From assembly GCF_000304475.1 (NCBI RefSeq), contig NC_018945.1, forward strand, positions 248,001 through 312,000: DNA of 64,000 nucleotides, in the 5' to 3' direction. This stretch comes from Kazachstania africana CBS 2517 (Eukaryota; Ascomycota; Saccharomycetes; Saccharomycetales; Saccharomycetaceae). Positions within the stretch are counted from its first letter, which is position 1, and each line of letters starts with the position of its first letter. The translations under genes were made by a program, and so were the position numbers. Positions 20,073 through 29,490 of this stretch are shown one piece after another. The notes under the pieces are model-generated. The model was not told where the DNA came from. It made no database searches and saw only the letters and a program-made list of their open reading frames with translations.

Positions 20073-20399
20073 TCAATTCTTCTGCTCACTATTGAGCACT
20101 TCAAGTTTATGCATCTCTTGTTTGGGGTCAAACTTTCCTTTGCATAAGTTTTCGTATTCTTGGTCGTATTTTCCTGTAGAAAGTGGTGCATTACCTCTCA
20201 TCCGTTTCGTCATATCAAACATGCCACTTTTACAGTCCAAAAATGCCTTCATTTGTGCAATACATAACTCAGGTAAATCTTTATTCAGATTAGGATCCTC
20301 AAAACATTCCTGTGGCGTATGCCTTTCTATCATAACGCATGGTGACCGTTGCAAACATATAGCAACCGCTTTCTTCTGATCCTTGCAACTTGCAACCAT
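20073..20399 (-). CDS. PET191: Cytochrome c oxidase assembly factor Pet191
   Basis: 108 residues, the length of the yeast protein, using the start MVASCKDQ. The frame extends seven codons upstream (MIYPAYA), but the S. cerevisiae N-terminus aligns at the second Met. It contains two CX9C motifs, C5-C15 (CKDQKKAVAIC) and CIAQMKAFLDC, plus extra cysteines. This is the twin-CX9C fold of proteins imported into the mitochondrial intermembrane space by Mia40. Pet191 is needed to assemble complex IV. It is divergent from RAV1 with 198 bp between the start codons. Confidence 0.96.
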   Translation of the reverse strand: MVASCKDQKKAVAICLQRSPCVMIERHTPQECFEDPNLNKDLPELCIAQMKAFLDCKSGMFDMTKRMRGNAPLSTGKYDQEYENLCKGKFDPKQEMHKLEVLNSEQKN

Positions 20400-20597
20400 T
20401 GCATATGCAGGGTATATCACTTTAGTAATCCTATATGAGGTTGTGATCTTCCGTAGATTTCGATGTTCTTTTCAAAATGAAAGCCTGTTATCACTTGAGC
20501 CCTTTTCGGATGGTAGAAGTAATTTATATATTTTGCTTTTATTACTTTATATATAATAATGAAACAAAAAGTAAGGGACCTGGGTCAAGGATAGTCG

Positions 20598-23500
20598 ATG
20601 TCATTAAATTTCTTACCTGGTCGTCCTAACTGTAAACAGCAGTCCGTATGTCAGGCACTATGGCAAGGTCATACACTATTTGCCTACTGTTCAGGTAATA
20701 ACCTTATTATATTTTCAAATCAGTTTACAAGATTACAAACCATATATTTGGATAAAGATTGTAACGCTGTGGATATTAACTCGGAAAATGGATTTATTGC
20801 CTTGAGTTATGCCTCACAAGTCGAAATCTATAAGCCAATTCATCAGATAATGAAAAATCCAAAGTGGGCATTTTGTTGTTCAGTTTTCCATGACAACTCT
20901 GAAGTTAATTGTCTCAAATGGGGGTCTAATAATGAGCTTGTCATTGGCTCTGACTTCTTATCATTCTGGAAAATCAATGATAACTTTGGGGAGTATGAAC
21001 CCGTTCTTTTATGGAATAAGAAACAGTCTAAATCAGTCTACAATGTTGCAATTTCACAAGATTCTCAACTGATCACCAGTTACAGTAAATTCGACAGGAC
21101 AGTAAAGCTTTGGAGAAGAATCTCATTAAGTGGGGATCAAGATATCTTTAATTTGATTTTGTTGCCCCATCCTGATCATGTTACCATGGTACGATGGAGG
21201 AAAACTGCAAGCAAGCAATCTGTACAGCTACTATACACATTATGTTCTGATAAGACTCTCAGGATCTGGTCCTACTTGAACATTGAAACTGATAAGCCAA
21301 CGCTTCAACAGTGGGGAACATTGAAGCTGGATGTAACCCAGAAATACTGTGCGATTCTAGATAATTGGATCTTGGAGAAAGTACTATTTAATGATAAGAC
21401 CCAGTTCAGAGAACTTCTCCCGACAAAACCAGAATTGGTACTTTTAGGAACAAATGAGGGTAAAATTGAAATAATAGCTTTAGAAAACTTATCAATCAAC
21501 CCGCTCCAACCAATTAGTTACAGGAAGCTTTTGTCAGTGGCACTCCCACATCCAACCTTTGTTCACCGCCCAACTTATATACATTTTGCAGAAATTCAAC
21601 CCTATGATGATCACGGAGCAAAGGTGTCCTTAATTGTACACGACCTGGAAGGTGTTATCAGGCATTCTGTCATGGATTTAAGCTTGCTCCTGAAGGAACC
21701 CTTGCAAAATATGCGTACTTCTGAGTTTGCTATTTTGCAACATAAATTTACAGGTCATAATAAATCTATTCAAAAGCTTATCAGGAGTAGCGATGGTGAG
21801 GCAGTTCTGACACTTTCTAGATTTTCTGAAAATTGTGTCTGGATTCCTCAAGATTTACCGAAAGGAGGAACATCCTTGGTTCTTAAAAACATTATAAGGA
21901 CGGAGGCACCTATTAAGTTAGCTGTAGTTCATGAAAAAGGCGGTCTTGTCATCTGTTTATTGGAAAATCACAAAATTCAGGCCTGGGAATGCCCAGACGA
22001 TCATCGAACAAATAAAAAGAAGTCTTTCTTGAAAAGCGAATATCAATTAGAAGCCTTTGAAGTGGAACCTTTATTGATATTGAATACCCCTGAGACAAGG
22101 CATAGCCATGAACGACACTTCATAGCAATTATCTTTTCAAATGGTTTTATCAAAGGTTTTGAAGTTTCCTCAAGTAAGGGCATATGTGAAGTTGGGTCTG
22201 ATTCTTTTAACATAGCCGATATTTTTAACATTTCAACCATAGACCCTGTTCATACGTCTTATATTAGTAACCGGGCCTTGGTCTCTGTTGTGACGAAGAA
22301 GGGAGTTGTAACAACTTATAAAGCCATGGTTGACTTGGAGAGAAGATATATTACGTGGATCAAATCATCGGAGCTCGTTACAGGAATGACTTCACCAACA
22401 TTTGTACGAGGGTCCTCAACAAATAAGCTCTGTACTGTGGATTCTTCTGGTAAGAAGATGTGTTTTTGGGATTTAAATAGAGGTGTTCTTGAATACCAGG
22501 AAACATTTGATAATGCTATAGAGGATATAGATTGGACAAGCACCGAATTAGGTCAAAGTATAGTCTCTATTGGCTTTACTGGGTATGCTTTACTATATAC
22601 CCAGGTACGATATGACTATACAAATTCCATTCCTAGTTACTTGCCCGTAGAAAAAATAGACATTACCTCTAACACTTCTCATAATATTGGTGATTCAATA
22701 TGGTTAAAGAATGGTATATTTGTGGTTGCTTCTGGGAATCAGTTATATATCAAGGATAAATCATTAGACATGAGCGACCCATTCACAAGTGCATCAGTCG
22801 GATCGAGAAAAATACTTTCAAACGATGTTCTGCATCTAAACAGCGTTCTGAATGGGCCACTTCCTGTGTACCATCCTCAATTTGTGATTCAAGCAATATA
22901 CTTGAAAAAGTTAAAATTGACAAAGGAAATCTTTCTGCGTCTGTTTTTGGAACTGAGAAAGTTGGATTTGCAATCCAAAGATGTAACAAAGTGGCTTCCA
23001 TCCAACTTAAATTTAGAGTCGAAGAAGTTTTTTATTGAGAGGGATAGGGATTATCCAGTTGAAATTTTTCCAGATCCATATCCTGAATTCAATAGGACAG
23101 TTGCCACTGCATTATCTAAAGCTTTGACCACTATTGCGCTTCCATATTTGACTCGTCACCAACAAATAACTCTAATCACCGTTATTGAGTTTCTTGAAGG
23201 AATACTTAAGGATGAACAAAGTGTAGATTACAACGGTATTAGATTTTTACTTGGTGTCAAGCTATTTCAGTCTCATAGAAAAGTCCAACAGCATTTATTA
23301 ATGAGAGACGTCTCGTGGGCCTTACATTCAGATAATAAGGAAGTACTATTGTCTAATCTGAATAATCATATAACATCTTGGAAGAGGGCCCAGCAATATA
23401 AAATTGCATTTTGGGCTACTGAAGAAGATCTTCGGAGAAAGTTTGAAGAGATTGCAAGGTTTGAATTTACCAAAAATGAGACCAAAGATCCATCGAGGTG

Positions 23501-24662
23501 TTCTATTTTTTATCTGGCTTTAAAGAAAAAGCAAGTGCTGTTGAATCTCTGGAAGATGAGTATAGGCCATCCAGAGCAGCAGAAGCTTGTGAAATTTTTA
23601 TCAAATGATTTCAACGAAACAAGATGGAAAACAGCTGCGTTGAAGAATGCATTTGCTCTAATGAGTAAACATCGTTATTTAGATGCAGCAACTTTCTTCC
23701 TTTTGGCAGATTCGTTGAAAGATTCTGTTAATGTTCTATATAAGCAAGTGGGTGATTTGGATTTAGCCATAGGTACCTGTAGGATATTTGAGGGTGATAA
23801 TGGGCCCGTGTTGGGCGAACTTCTCAGAACAGGACTGCTACCTAACGCAATTTTGCAAAATGACAGGTGGACCTGCAGTTTTATATACTGGAAACTGAAG
23901 AAGAAGGAAGTAGCAATAAAAGCATTAGTGACTCCACCGATAGATTTAGAAAATAATAAGCAATTAGTTTCAAAAGAAGAACTAGTTAATAAGTCCTTTT
24001 TGGTAGAAGATCCGGGCCTCTTATATCTCTATGCCACACTTAGAAAGAGAAATGTTAAATACTTTATTGGCTCCATAGAACTTGGCAATAAATCAGAATA
24101 TGGTTTGATATTAAGAGTTGCTGAAATTTTACGCAGAATGGGTTGTAATTATCTAGCTGTGTCGCTAGTAAAGAACTGGAAGTTCATAGAAGCGGAAAGT
24201 GCTGTTCGGAGGATAAAGCAGGAGGCGAATATACCTGGGGTAAATAATCTAAATGTTGAACTCACAAGTAGTGCCAGAATACGTCCTAGTTTGTTTGATA
24301 TGTTTGACAACAGAAAAATTATGTCAAAGCTAGATAATGTTACATCGAACTCCTCACCTGTGACACCAAATATTTTGGAGAATTTCTTACCATCTTCATC
24401 AATCTCAAATGTTTCCATCGACAATTCTAGAAGCGGGCAGCCAAAAAGCCTACTTGCTGATTTTATGGGACAAGATGTTGACAGAAATTCAAAGAAACCT
24501 ACAAGCCTATTAGACGATTTTATGACTCCGAAGAACGAGCAGAAGAAACAAGAATCACCAAGAAATCGTTTGGACAATTTCACGAAGCCAAAGACCAACA
24601 TTAAAAAGAAGTCCGTGGCAACTAATGCAGCACCAAGAAATTTGCTAGACGATTTTATGTAA
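20598..24662 (+). CDS. RAV1: RAVE complex subunit Rav1
   Basis: 1354 residues; S. cerevisiae Rav1 is about 1357. The N-terminal 700 residues have the irregular WD40-like repeats of Rav1 (for example TLCSDKTLRIWSYLN and KLCTVDSSGKKMCFWDLNRG). The Rav1 C-terminal domain follows (about 760-1250; MSKHRYLDAATFFLLADSLKDSVNVL). With Rav2 and Skp1 it reassembles V1 with V0 of the vacuolar ATPase when glucose returns. The last 90 residues are disordered and carry a repeated short motif: LLADFM, LLDDFM, LDNFTK and a terminal LLDDFM. The functional link with VMA3 in this block is by family knowledge only. Confidence 0.96.
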   Translation: MSLNFLPGRPNCKQQSVCQALWQGHTLFAYCSGNNLIIFSNQFTRLQTIYLDKDCNAVDINSENGFIALSYASQVEIYKPIHQIMKNPKWAFCCSVFHDNSEVNCLKWGSNNELVIGSDFLSFWKINDNFGEYEPVLLWNKKQSKSVYNVAISQDSQLITSYSKFDRTVKLWRRISLSGDQDIFNLILLPHPDHVTMVRWRKTASKQSVQLLYTLCSDKTLRIWSYLNIETDKPTLQQWGTLKLDVTQKYCAILDNWILEKVLFNDKTQFRELLPTKPELVLLGTNEGKIEIIALENLSINPLQPISYRKLLSVALPHPTFVHRPTYIHFAEIQPYDDHGAKVSLIVHDLEGVIRHSVMDLSLLLKEPLQNMRTSEFAILQHKFTGHNKSIQKLIRSSDGEAVLTLSRFSENCVWIPQDLPKGGTSLVLKNIIRTEAPIKLAVVHEKGGLVICLLENHKIQAWECPDDHRTNKKKSFLKSEYQLEAFEVEPLLILNTPETRHSHERHFIAIIFSNGFIKGFEVSSSKGICEVGSDSFNIADIFNISTIDPVHTSYISNRALVSVVTKKGVVTTYKAMVDLERRYITWIKSSELVTGMTSPTFVRGSSTNKLCTVDSSGKKMCFWDLNRGVLEYQETFDNAIEDIDWTSTELGQSIVSIGFTGYALLYTQVRYDYTNSIPSYLPVEKIDITSNTSHNIGDSIWLKNGIFVVASGNQLYIKDKSLDMSDPFTSASVGSRKILSNDVLHLNSVLNGPLPVYHPQFVIQAIYLKKLKLTKEIFLRLFLELRKLDLQSKDVTKWLPSNLNLESKKFFIERDRDYPVEIFPDPYPEFNRTVATALSKALTTIALPYLTRHQQITLITVIEFLEGILKDEQSVDYNGIRFLLGVKLFQSHRKVQQHLLMRDVSWALHSDNKEVLLSNLNNHITSWKRAQQYKIAFWATEEDLRRKFEEIARFEFTKNETKDPSRCSIFYLALKKKQVLLNLWKMSIGHPEQQKLVKFLSNDFNETRWKTAALKNAFALMSKHRYLDAATFFLLADSLKDSVNVLYKQVGDLDLAIGTCRIFEGDNGPVLGELLRTGLLPNAILQNDRWTCSFIYWKLKKKEVAIKALVTPPIDLENNKQLVSKEELVNKSFLVEDPGLLYLYATLRKRNVKYFIGSIELGNKSEYGLILRVAEILRRMGCNYLAVSLVKNWKFIEAESAVRRIKQEANIPGVNNLNVELTSSARIRPSLFDMFDNRKIMSKLDNVTSNSSPVTPNILENFLPSSSISNVSIDNSRSGQPKSLLADFMGQDVDRNSKKPTSLLDDFMTPKNEQKKQESPRNRLDNFTKPKTNIKKKSVATNAAPRNLLDDFM

Positions 24663-24713
24663 ATATCTGCAATACCATTGATAAGTTATTTTATATTTAT
24701 ATAATAATGCATT

Positions 24714-25898
24714 TCAGGTAAAAAATTTAGCTATATTTTTTCTCTGTTTTTCCTTTTTTTGCTCTATGAGTTGTTCTACATATTCAATTTTCTGGTCTAT
24801 GACCTCATCGTTTGGATTATGCTCTTTGCATAATTTATAGTCGTCTAAAGCTTCATCTAATCTCTTTTTCGATAGATGACAATTACCTCTTCTGTAGTAC
24901 GCTTTTGCTTTATCCAAATCTGGAACGTCATCCATTTCAAGTAAGTATGTTGAATAATTGATGGATTCATCAATTCTTTGTAAATTAAACAACACTAAGG
25001 ATAAATTCAAATATAATTTCATCTTTAAGTTGTTAAATTTTATATTATTCTCCTTGTCCACATCCAATTCAGGTAAGAATTCATTAACATATTTTAATGA
25101 TTTTTTATATTTGAAGAATGCATTTTGATAATCCTTTGATTTAAATAGTAAAGTACCTGATTCCTTGATGATGTTTGTAGCATTGAAAGCTTCACCAAAA
25201 TTTTCTGAATCAAAATGCGTATCGTCATCGGGATATTCTTCGTACACATCATTACCAATTGGATTATTTGATGCATTGTATAGAGGAATATCCATTGAAT
25301 CTTCCCATAGGCCGCAATCGTCAATTCTAATACAAGTTTCAGGGAAGGCGTCAGTATCGACTTTGGAGTATTCGATTGTACGAACCACTGATTTTCCATG
25401 GATGACTTTACCAAAGATTGAATGTTTACCGTTTAAATGAGGAGCAGGATAAGTCGAAATGAAAAATTGAGAACTGTTTGTATTTGGAGCACCTGTATTT
25501 GCCATTGCCAACATGAAAGGTTCGGTGAATTCGCCTAAATTCTCATCTTCGAAATTCCCATAGCAAGGTAATTCCACAGCTTCTTTTGCCAATTCATTCT
25601 CGGTGGTATAGATTGAAAGGCCACCTTTACCGATATTGTCATCCTTTTCAAAAGTAGAGGAGCCGTAAAGGATGTCACCCGCTTGTATCATGAAATTTTT
25701 TATGACACGATGAAAATAGTTGTTCTTGTAAGTTAGTTGTCTATCATTTACTTTAATATCATTTTGGCATAGATGTAAGAAATTCTCGACAGCTTTTGGA
25801 GCTTTGTCTTTGTATAATTCAGCAACTATACGACCGATTTTTTCATCATTGATGGAGATATCTAGATATGCCTTAGGAGAGTCTGACATTGGGTGCAT
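24714..25898 (-). CDS. CPR7: Cyclophilin-40 type peptidyl-prolyl isomerase Cpr7
   Basis: 394 residues (S. cerevisiae 393). Residues about 8-195 are a cyclophilin domain (FHRVIKNFMIQAGDI, then ANTGAPNTNSSQFFI and LNGKHSIFGKVI). Residues about 240-385 hold TPR repeats (AKAYYRRGNCHLSKKRLDEALDDY) that bind the C-terminus of Hsp90. It ends in a Lys-rich tail. Cpr7 is an Hsp90 co-chaperone. The yeast N-terminus aligns better with the Met at codon 4 (MSDSPKAYLDIS), so the true start may be 25889. It is the last gene of the chromosome V/X type block; the next gene belongs to the chromosome III type block. Confidence 0.94.
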   Translation of the reverse strand: MHPMSDSPKAYLDISINDEKIGRIVAELYKDKAPKAVENFLHLCQNDIKVNDRQLTYKNNYFHRVIKNFMIQAGDILYGSSTFEKDDNIGKGGLSIYTTENELAKEAVELPCYGNFEDENLGEFTEPFMLAMANTGAPNTNSSQFFISTYPAPHLNGKHSIFGKVIHGKSVVRTIEYSKVDTDAFPETCIRIDDCGLWEDSMDIPLYNASNNPIGNDVYEEYPDDDTHFDSENFGEAFNATNIIKESGTLLFKSKDYQNAFFKYKKSLKYVNEFLPELDVDKENNIKFNNLKMKLYLNLSLVLFNLQRIDESINYSTYLLEMDDVPDLDKAKAYYRRGNCHLSKKRLDEALDDYKLCKEHNPNDEVIDQKIEYVEQLIEQKKEKQRKNIAKFFT

Positions 25899-26054
25899 AT
25901 ATGTTCAAGATGGACTGTGGGTAATTTTGGTACCTCATCGATTTTTTTTTCGAGAGATGGAAGGACCACTAGTTTTGACGGCCGAAAAAAATAAGAGTTA
26001 TATGGTACTACTTACATATAGTATTTGAAGATATGCTATTTACAGGTATAGAGA

Positions 26055-27449
26055 TCAGAGTGTGATGTTATCCTTGATCGCTCTATAGAATGGAATTGCG
26101 TCTTTAACGTTCTGTAAACCATAGAGATAAGCCAATAATCTTTCGAAACCGACTCCAAAACCTCCGTGTGGTGTTGAACCAGTTGACCTTAGTTCTAGAT
26201 ACCAGTCTAGGTTATCTTTTGAATGAACGTTTGATTTTAATACGTCGTAGTTATCTTCACGGATTGAGCCTCCTGCGATTTCTCCCATTGATGGGAATAG
26301 TAAATCGAAACATTCTACTGTATTTGGGTCTTCGATTGATTGTTTCATGTAGAAAGGTTTCAACGATTTAGGGTATTTGGTTATGAATAGGAAAGAATTA
26401 TTAAAATGAGTTTTCGTTAGAAATTTTTCCATTTCATATGATAAATCTTGGCCCCACTTTATACTAAAATTATTAGCGTTTAATATTTCAATTGCTTTTG
26501 AATAGGTTACTGTTAACCATTTGGAATCCGTTAGTATTAAATTCCAACGATCTTTTGTCTGTAATTGATCACATTGATCCATAGGCACCTGCGAAGGCAA
26601 TAGAGCATCAGAAAAGGATGACACTAGTTTTTGTATTAGTAATTTAATTGATTGAATTAAGTGGTCAGTGGTAATTAGATTCGTAGATTCTAGTTCGAGC
26701 ATATAAAACTCCGAAAGGTGTCTTGAAGTATCACTTTGTTCCGCTCTGAAGATTGGAGAAAAACTGAACACGTTAGATAGAGACAATGCTAAGATTTCTA
26801 GATGTAATTGAGTGGATACAGTTAGATTGAGGTTATTTTGCTCTAGCGAACTTGCGATGAGTTTGAAAGTTTGATTGTTACCTTCCGTATCATTAGTTGT
26901 TATAATCGGTGGGTTTACCCAATGGAAATCTTGTCTTTGGAGAATATCGATCAGGTTGGTTTGTACTTTTGACCTAAATCTTAAAAATGATGAAAGGTAT
27001 TCAGTCTTATATTTATGTAAATTATTTGATCGTAGGAATGATAATGGTAGGTTTTGTTTCTTTTGCAAGAAACTCAAATCATTTGCATGCGATGATGGTG
27101 ATAATAATAAGGGATCATTACAGAATAATTCGAAGGGGTGAGATCTTTGAGGAGTCAATTTCAATTGTAAATTTGAGAGAGATATTGCTTGACCAATTTG
27201 TAGATGGGTATTGGATATATTTTGAGTTGGTAGTACAATTTTAAGTGGTTGTGAAGTGGTACCATCGAATAAATCTATAAAAGTTAATTTTTTCAAGGAA
27301 TTAATTGATTTGATGTAACCTTTGATGTTGGGAATGATTTCATTGTTTGAAAGATTTAAATTTGAAACGTTTTGATTAATTTGATTTATTGTTGGATAAG
27401 GTAATATTGAATCTTTTAAAATTGATTTGACACTATAGAATCTAATCAT
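26055..27449 (-). CDS. SLM5: Mitochondrial asparaginyl-tRNA synthetase Slm5
   Basis: 464 residues of a class II aminoacyl-tRNA synthetase, Asp/Asn subgroup. An N-terminal presequence-like start (MIRFYSVKSILKDS) is followed by an OB-fold anticodon-binding domain (about 40-130). The catalytic core has motif 2 (FSPIFRAEQSDTSRHLSEFYMLELE) and motif 3 (GGFGVGFERLLAYLYG near the C-terminus). It charges mitochondrial tRNA-Asn. Together with PMP1 it is inverted relative to its S. cerevisiae chromosome III neighbours. Confidence 0.93.
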   Translation of the reverse strand: MIRFYSVKSILKDSILPYPTINQINQNVSNLNLSNNEIIPNIKGYIKSINSLKKLTFIDLFDGTTSQPLKIVLPTQNISNTHLQIGQAISLSNLQLKLTPQRSHPFELFCNDPLLLSPSSHANDLSFLQKKQNLPLSFLRSNNLHKYKTEYLSSFLRFRSKVQTNLIDILQRQDFHWVNPPIITTNDTEGNNQTFKLIASSLEQNNLNLTVSTQLHLEILALSLSNVFSFSPIFRAEQSDTSRHLSEFYMLELESTNLITTDHLIQSIKLLIQKLVSSFSDALLPSQVPMDQCDQLQTKDRWNLILTDSKWLTVTYSKAIEILNANNFSIKWGQDLSYEMEKFLTKTHFNNSFLFITKYPKSLKPFYMKQSIEDPNTVECFDLLFPSMGEIAGGSIREDNYDVLKSNVHSKDNLDWYLELRSTGSTPHGGFGVGFERLLAYLYGLQNVKDAIPFYRAIKDNITL

Positions 27450-27873
27450 ACGAAATGTAGTGTATTATGTTTTAGTAAATCAGGAACGACAATAATAATA
27501 GAAATGATTGACATCCTTTTTTTTTTTATCACACACAAATTGATTATTATTTCCTCGATATATATACTATTTAATGATAAATATAAGAAAAAAAAAAATT
27601 TTGGTGGGAATACGGTGAAAATTCTCGAAAGTAAAGGACATCACAGAGATGGAGACATACACACACACACATAAAAGATGAACCCATCGAGTTGAGAACT
27701 TTATTTTTATCTCGAGAATGGAGGAGCATTCACCACAATTTTCCACACAAAATTAGAAAGAATATACACACACACACAAAGCACACATAACACACATACC
27801 CTTAAGAGATAGATTCAAAAACATAAAAGAAAACAGGTGGATTGATTAAATAAATAACCACGTCTTTTCGCAC
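27450..27873. repeat. SLM5-PMP1 intergenic with CA microsatellites
   Basis: 424 bp. Two (CA)n tracts are visible, around 27655-27671 and 27765-27800, with scattered ACACAT units between. There are also a T10 run near 27520 and an A10 run near 27589. Nothing else is recognisable; it holds the SLM5 promoter and the PMP1 3' UTR. Confidence 0.6.
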
Positions 27874-27993
27874 TTAGAATCTTTGTAAAGATCTCTTTCT
27901 TGCTTGCCATTTGTTGTAAGCGATGGTACCGACGATGGCACAACCAGCACAAAATAGCAGACAGAAGACTAAAATAACACCAGCTGGTAACAT
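27874..27993 (-). CDS. PMP1: Plasma-membrane proteolipid Pmp1 (small regulator of H+-ATPase)
   Basis: A 39-codon frame, found by eye. It reads MLPAGVILVFCLLFCAGC through the membrane segment, then a basic tail KWQARKRSLQRF and stop. S. cerevisiae Pmp1/Pmp2 are 40-43 residues with the same layout: a single transmembrane helix followed by a conserved amphipathic cytosolic tail KWQAR-R-LQRF. They bind the plasma-membrane H+-ATPase Pma1 and stimulate it. Codons are strongly biased, as expected for an abundant protein. Its position next to SLM5 matches PMP1 (YCR024C-A) rather than its paralogue PMP2. Confidence 0.93.
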   Translation of the reverse strand: MLPAGVILVFCLLFCAGCAIVGTIAYNKWQARKRSLQRF

Positions 27994-28705
27994 TTCTATA
28001 CTAGATTTTTTTTAGAGTTAACAAAAAAGTTGTAAATGTTTTCTGTTTTTGTTTTATTTTTTCCTTTTTTTTTTTAGTTATTCAAAACAAATAAAAAAGA
28101 AGAAATAAGGGAATGTGTTGTTATTGTTTGTGAGTAAATAGAAAACCTTTGTTTTTTTTTGCAAAATATTATTTTCTTTAATCCACAAGAATCTATCTAT
28201 ATTATGATAGAAGAAGAAATGTTCTTGCAAATGAAAAAAAAATTGTGGTTTACTCAACTCCTTTATATATGGTTTTGTGGCAATCCGAGGGAAAAAAAAA
28301 ATGATAGTGATGAGGAACTGGAAATTTGAGCGAAAAAAAAAAAAATTTTTTTCTTGCCGTGAGGAATAAAAAAAATTTGCGCTTCGGTGAAAAGTGGGAG
28401 AGTGGCACACGGAAAGTCCAGTCCAGTGGAGCGCAATGCGCGATTCATTCATCCCATCCATTCATTTCCTTGTCTGCGGTGGTGGTTTTTGCGGTAAATT
28501 GCCGCGGATTAAGAAATGTTAAGGACTAAGATAAGACAAGGGCGGGTAAACCAGCCCAGCCCAGCCCGTGAAACAGAGAGTGTTTCTCAGCGGTTCCAAT
28601 ACCCTGCCCAAAAAAATATTAGTTTTGTAACGAAGGAATATATTACGTGTATTCATCATGCTATACAAGTTGTATATACATATTATTTCAATTACTGATT
28701 TTGAT
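27994..28705. promoter_or_regulatory. PMP1 promoter region with GC-rich block
   Basis: 712 bp between the PMP1 start and the HTL1 stop. Long T tracts lie near the gene (28008-28080). Farther upstream is an unusually GC-rich stretch: an inverted repeat GCGG-TAAATTG-CCGC (about 28491-28505), a Reb1-type site CGGGTAA (28543-28549) and three tandem CAGCC units (28552-28567). Open frames here are low-complexity and are not genes in my view. Confidence 0.5.
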
Positions 28706-28894
28706 TCACTGTCTTTCTGTCTTTTTCAACTCGTTCAATTTCTCCTGCATCGCTTGCAAAGTAGCTTGTTTCTTGGCAGGATCTAGTAGCGAAGCCGTGT
28801 TCTCGTTCTCTTCCACAAGATGGAATACTTCCAACATCTTCTCACGCTCCACTAGTAGCTTGTGCGCCGTCAACGTGTTCAACGTTGTATTCAT
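28706..28894 (-). CDS. HTL1: RSC chromatin-remodelling subunit Htl1
   Basis: 62 residues; S. cerevisiae Htl1 is 78. The shared core is LNTLTAHKLLVEREKM--VFHLVEENE...LDPAKK, then a helical C-terminus MQEKLNELKKTERQ, aligning with the yeast LKNLTAFQLLSQRE and Lys-rich end. Htl1 is a small structural subunit of the RSC complex, needed for growth at high temperature and ploidy maintenance. It is divergent from MAK31, exactly as in S. cerevisiae (YCR020W-B and YCR020C-A), which supports both calls. The protein is shorter at the N-terminus. Confidence 0.9.
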   Translation of the reverse strand: MNTTLNTLTAHKLLVEREKMLEVFHLVEENENTASLLDPAKKQATLQAMQEKLNELKKTERQ

Positions 28895-29083
28895 GCTATT
28901 AGTCCTATTTACTCTTGTTCGTTTTTCTCTTCTTCTATTTGTGCGTTATCATCACATCTATATATATATATAAAGTGCGGAAAAATCAAAATGGCAAACC
29001 ATTGGAGCGTCTCTCTTCTTCCTTCGTCTGGCGTCTTCCAACTTTCTCTATCCGAGTCTCGCGGAGTCCCAAGAAAAACAAAA

Positions 29084-29293
29084 ATGAATTTACAACAGTT
29101 TATGGGAAGATACGTTATAGTAGAAATTAACGATGACAGGTCCTTAAATGGTGAATTGAGAGCAATTGATAACAAAGGTAACCTTCTATTATCCCCCGTA
29201 TCAGAAAGACTCAAATCAACTAGTTGTGTAAGACAATTATATCATCTATCCGTACCTTCAGATTGCATCAAATCTATTAAAATATTAAAATGA
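29084..29293 (+). CDS. MAK31: NatC acetyltransferase subunit Mak31 (Lsm-like)
   Basis: 69 residues forming an Sm/Lsm fold: Sm1 (GRYVIVEINDDRSLNGELRAIDNKGNLLL) and Sm2 (LYHLSVPSDCIKSIKIL). Mak31 (Naa38) is the Lsm-like auxiliary subunit of the NatC N-terminal acetyltransferase with Mak3 and Mak10. The yeast protein is 88 residues with a longer tail. I start at MNLQQF, which places the Sm fold at the N-terminus as in the family. The frame is open upstream with another Met at 28991 (MANHWS), which would add 31 residues. Divergent pairing with HTL1 supports the identity. Confidence 0.88.
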   Translation: MNLQQFMGRYVIVEINDDRSLNGELRAIDNKGNLLLSPVSERLKSTSCVRQLYHLSVPSDCIKSIKILK

Positions 29294-29490
29294 TATTCCT
29301 TTCACCATCATCACACTGCCGTGTCTAAACCAAAAAAAAAAAAAAAAAAGAAACCCTTTCCTCGTCATATACAATCAAATCTCGCGATCTCGCTTTGAAA
29401 AATTTACACAACGTTACTTAATCGTATTTAACAATAAATAGTTATAATAGTCAATCATATATACACTTACAACCAAATACTCTCTCGCAA

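Noticed and set aside
19906..20379. 157-codon plus-strand open frame
   Set aside because: Its larger part is antisense to PET191, which is certain; the remainder is AT-rich intergenic DNA with low-complexity hydrophobic translation.
28078..28461. 127-codon minus-strand frame upstream of PMP1
   Set aside because: Phe-rich translation of poly-A/poly-T DNA within the PMP1 promoter, with no resemblance to a protein family.
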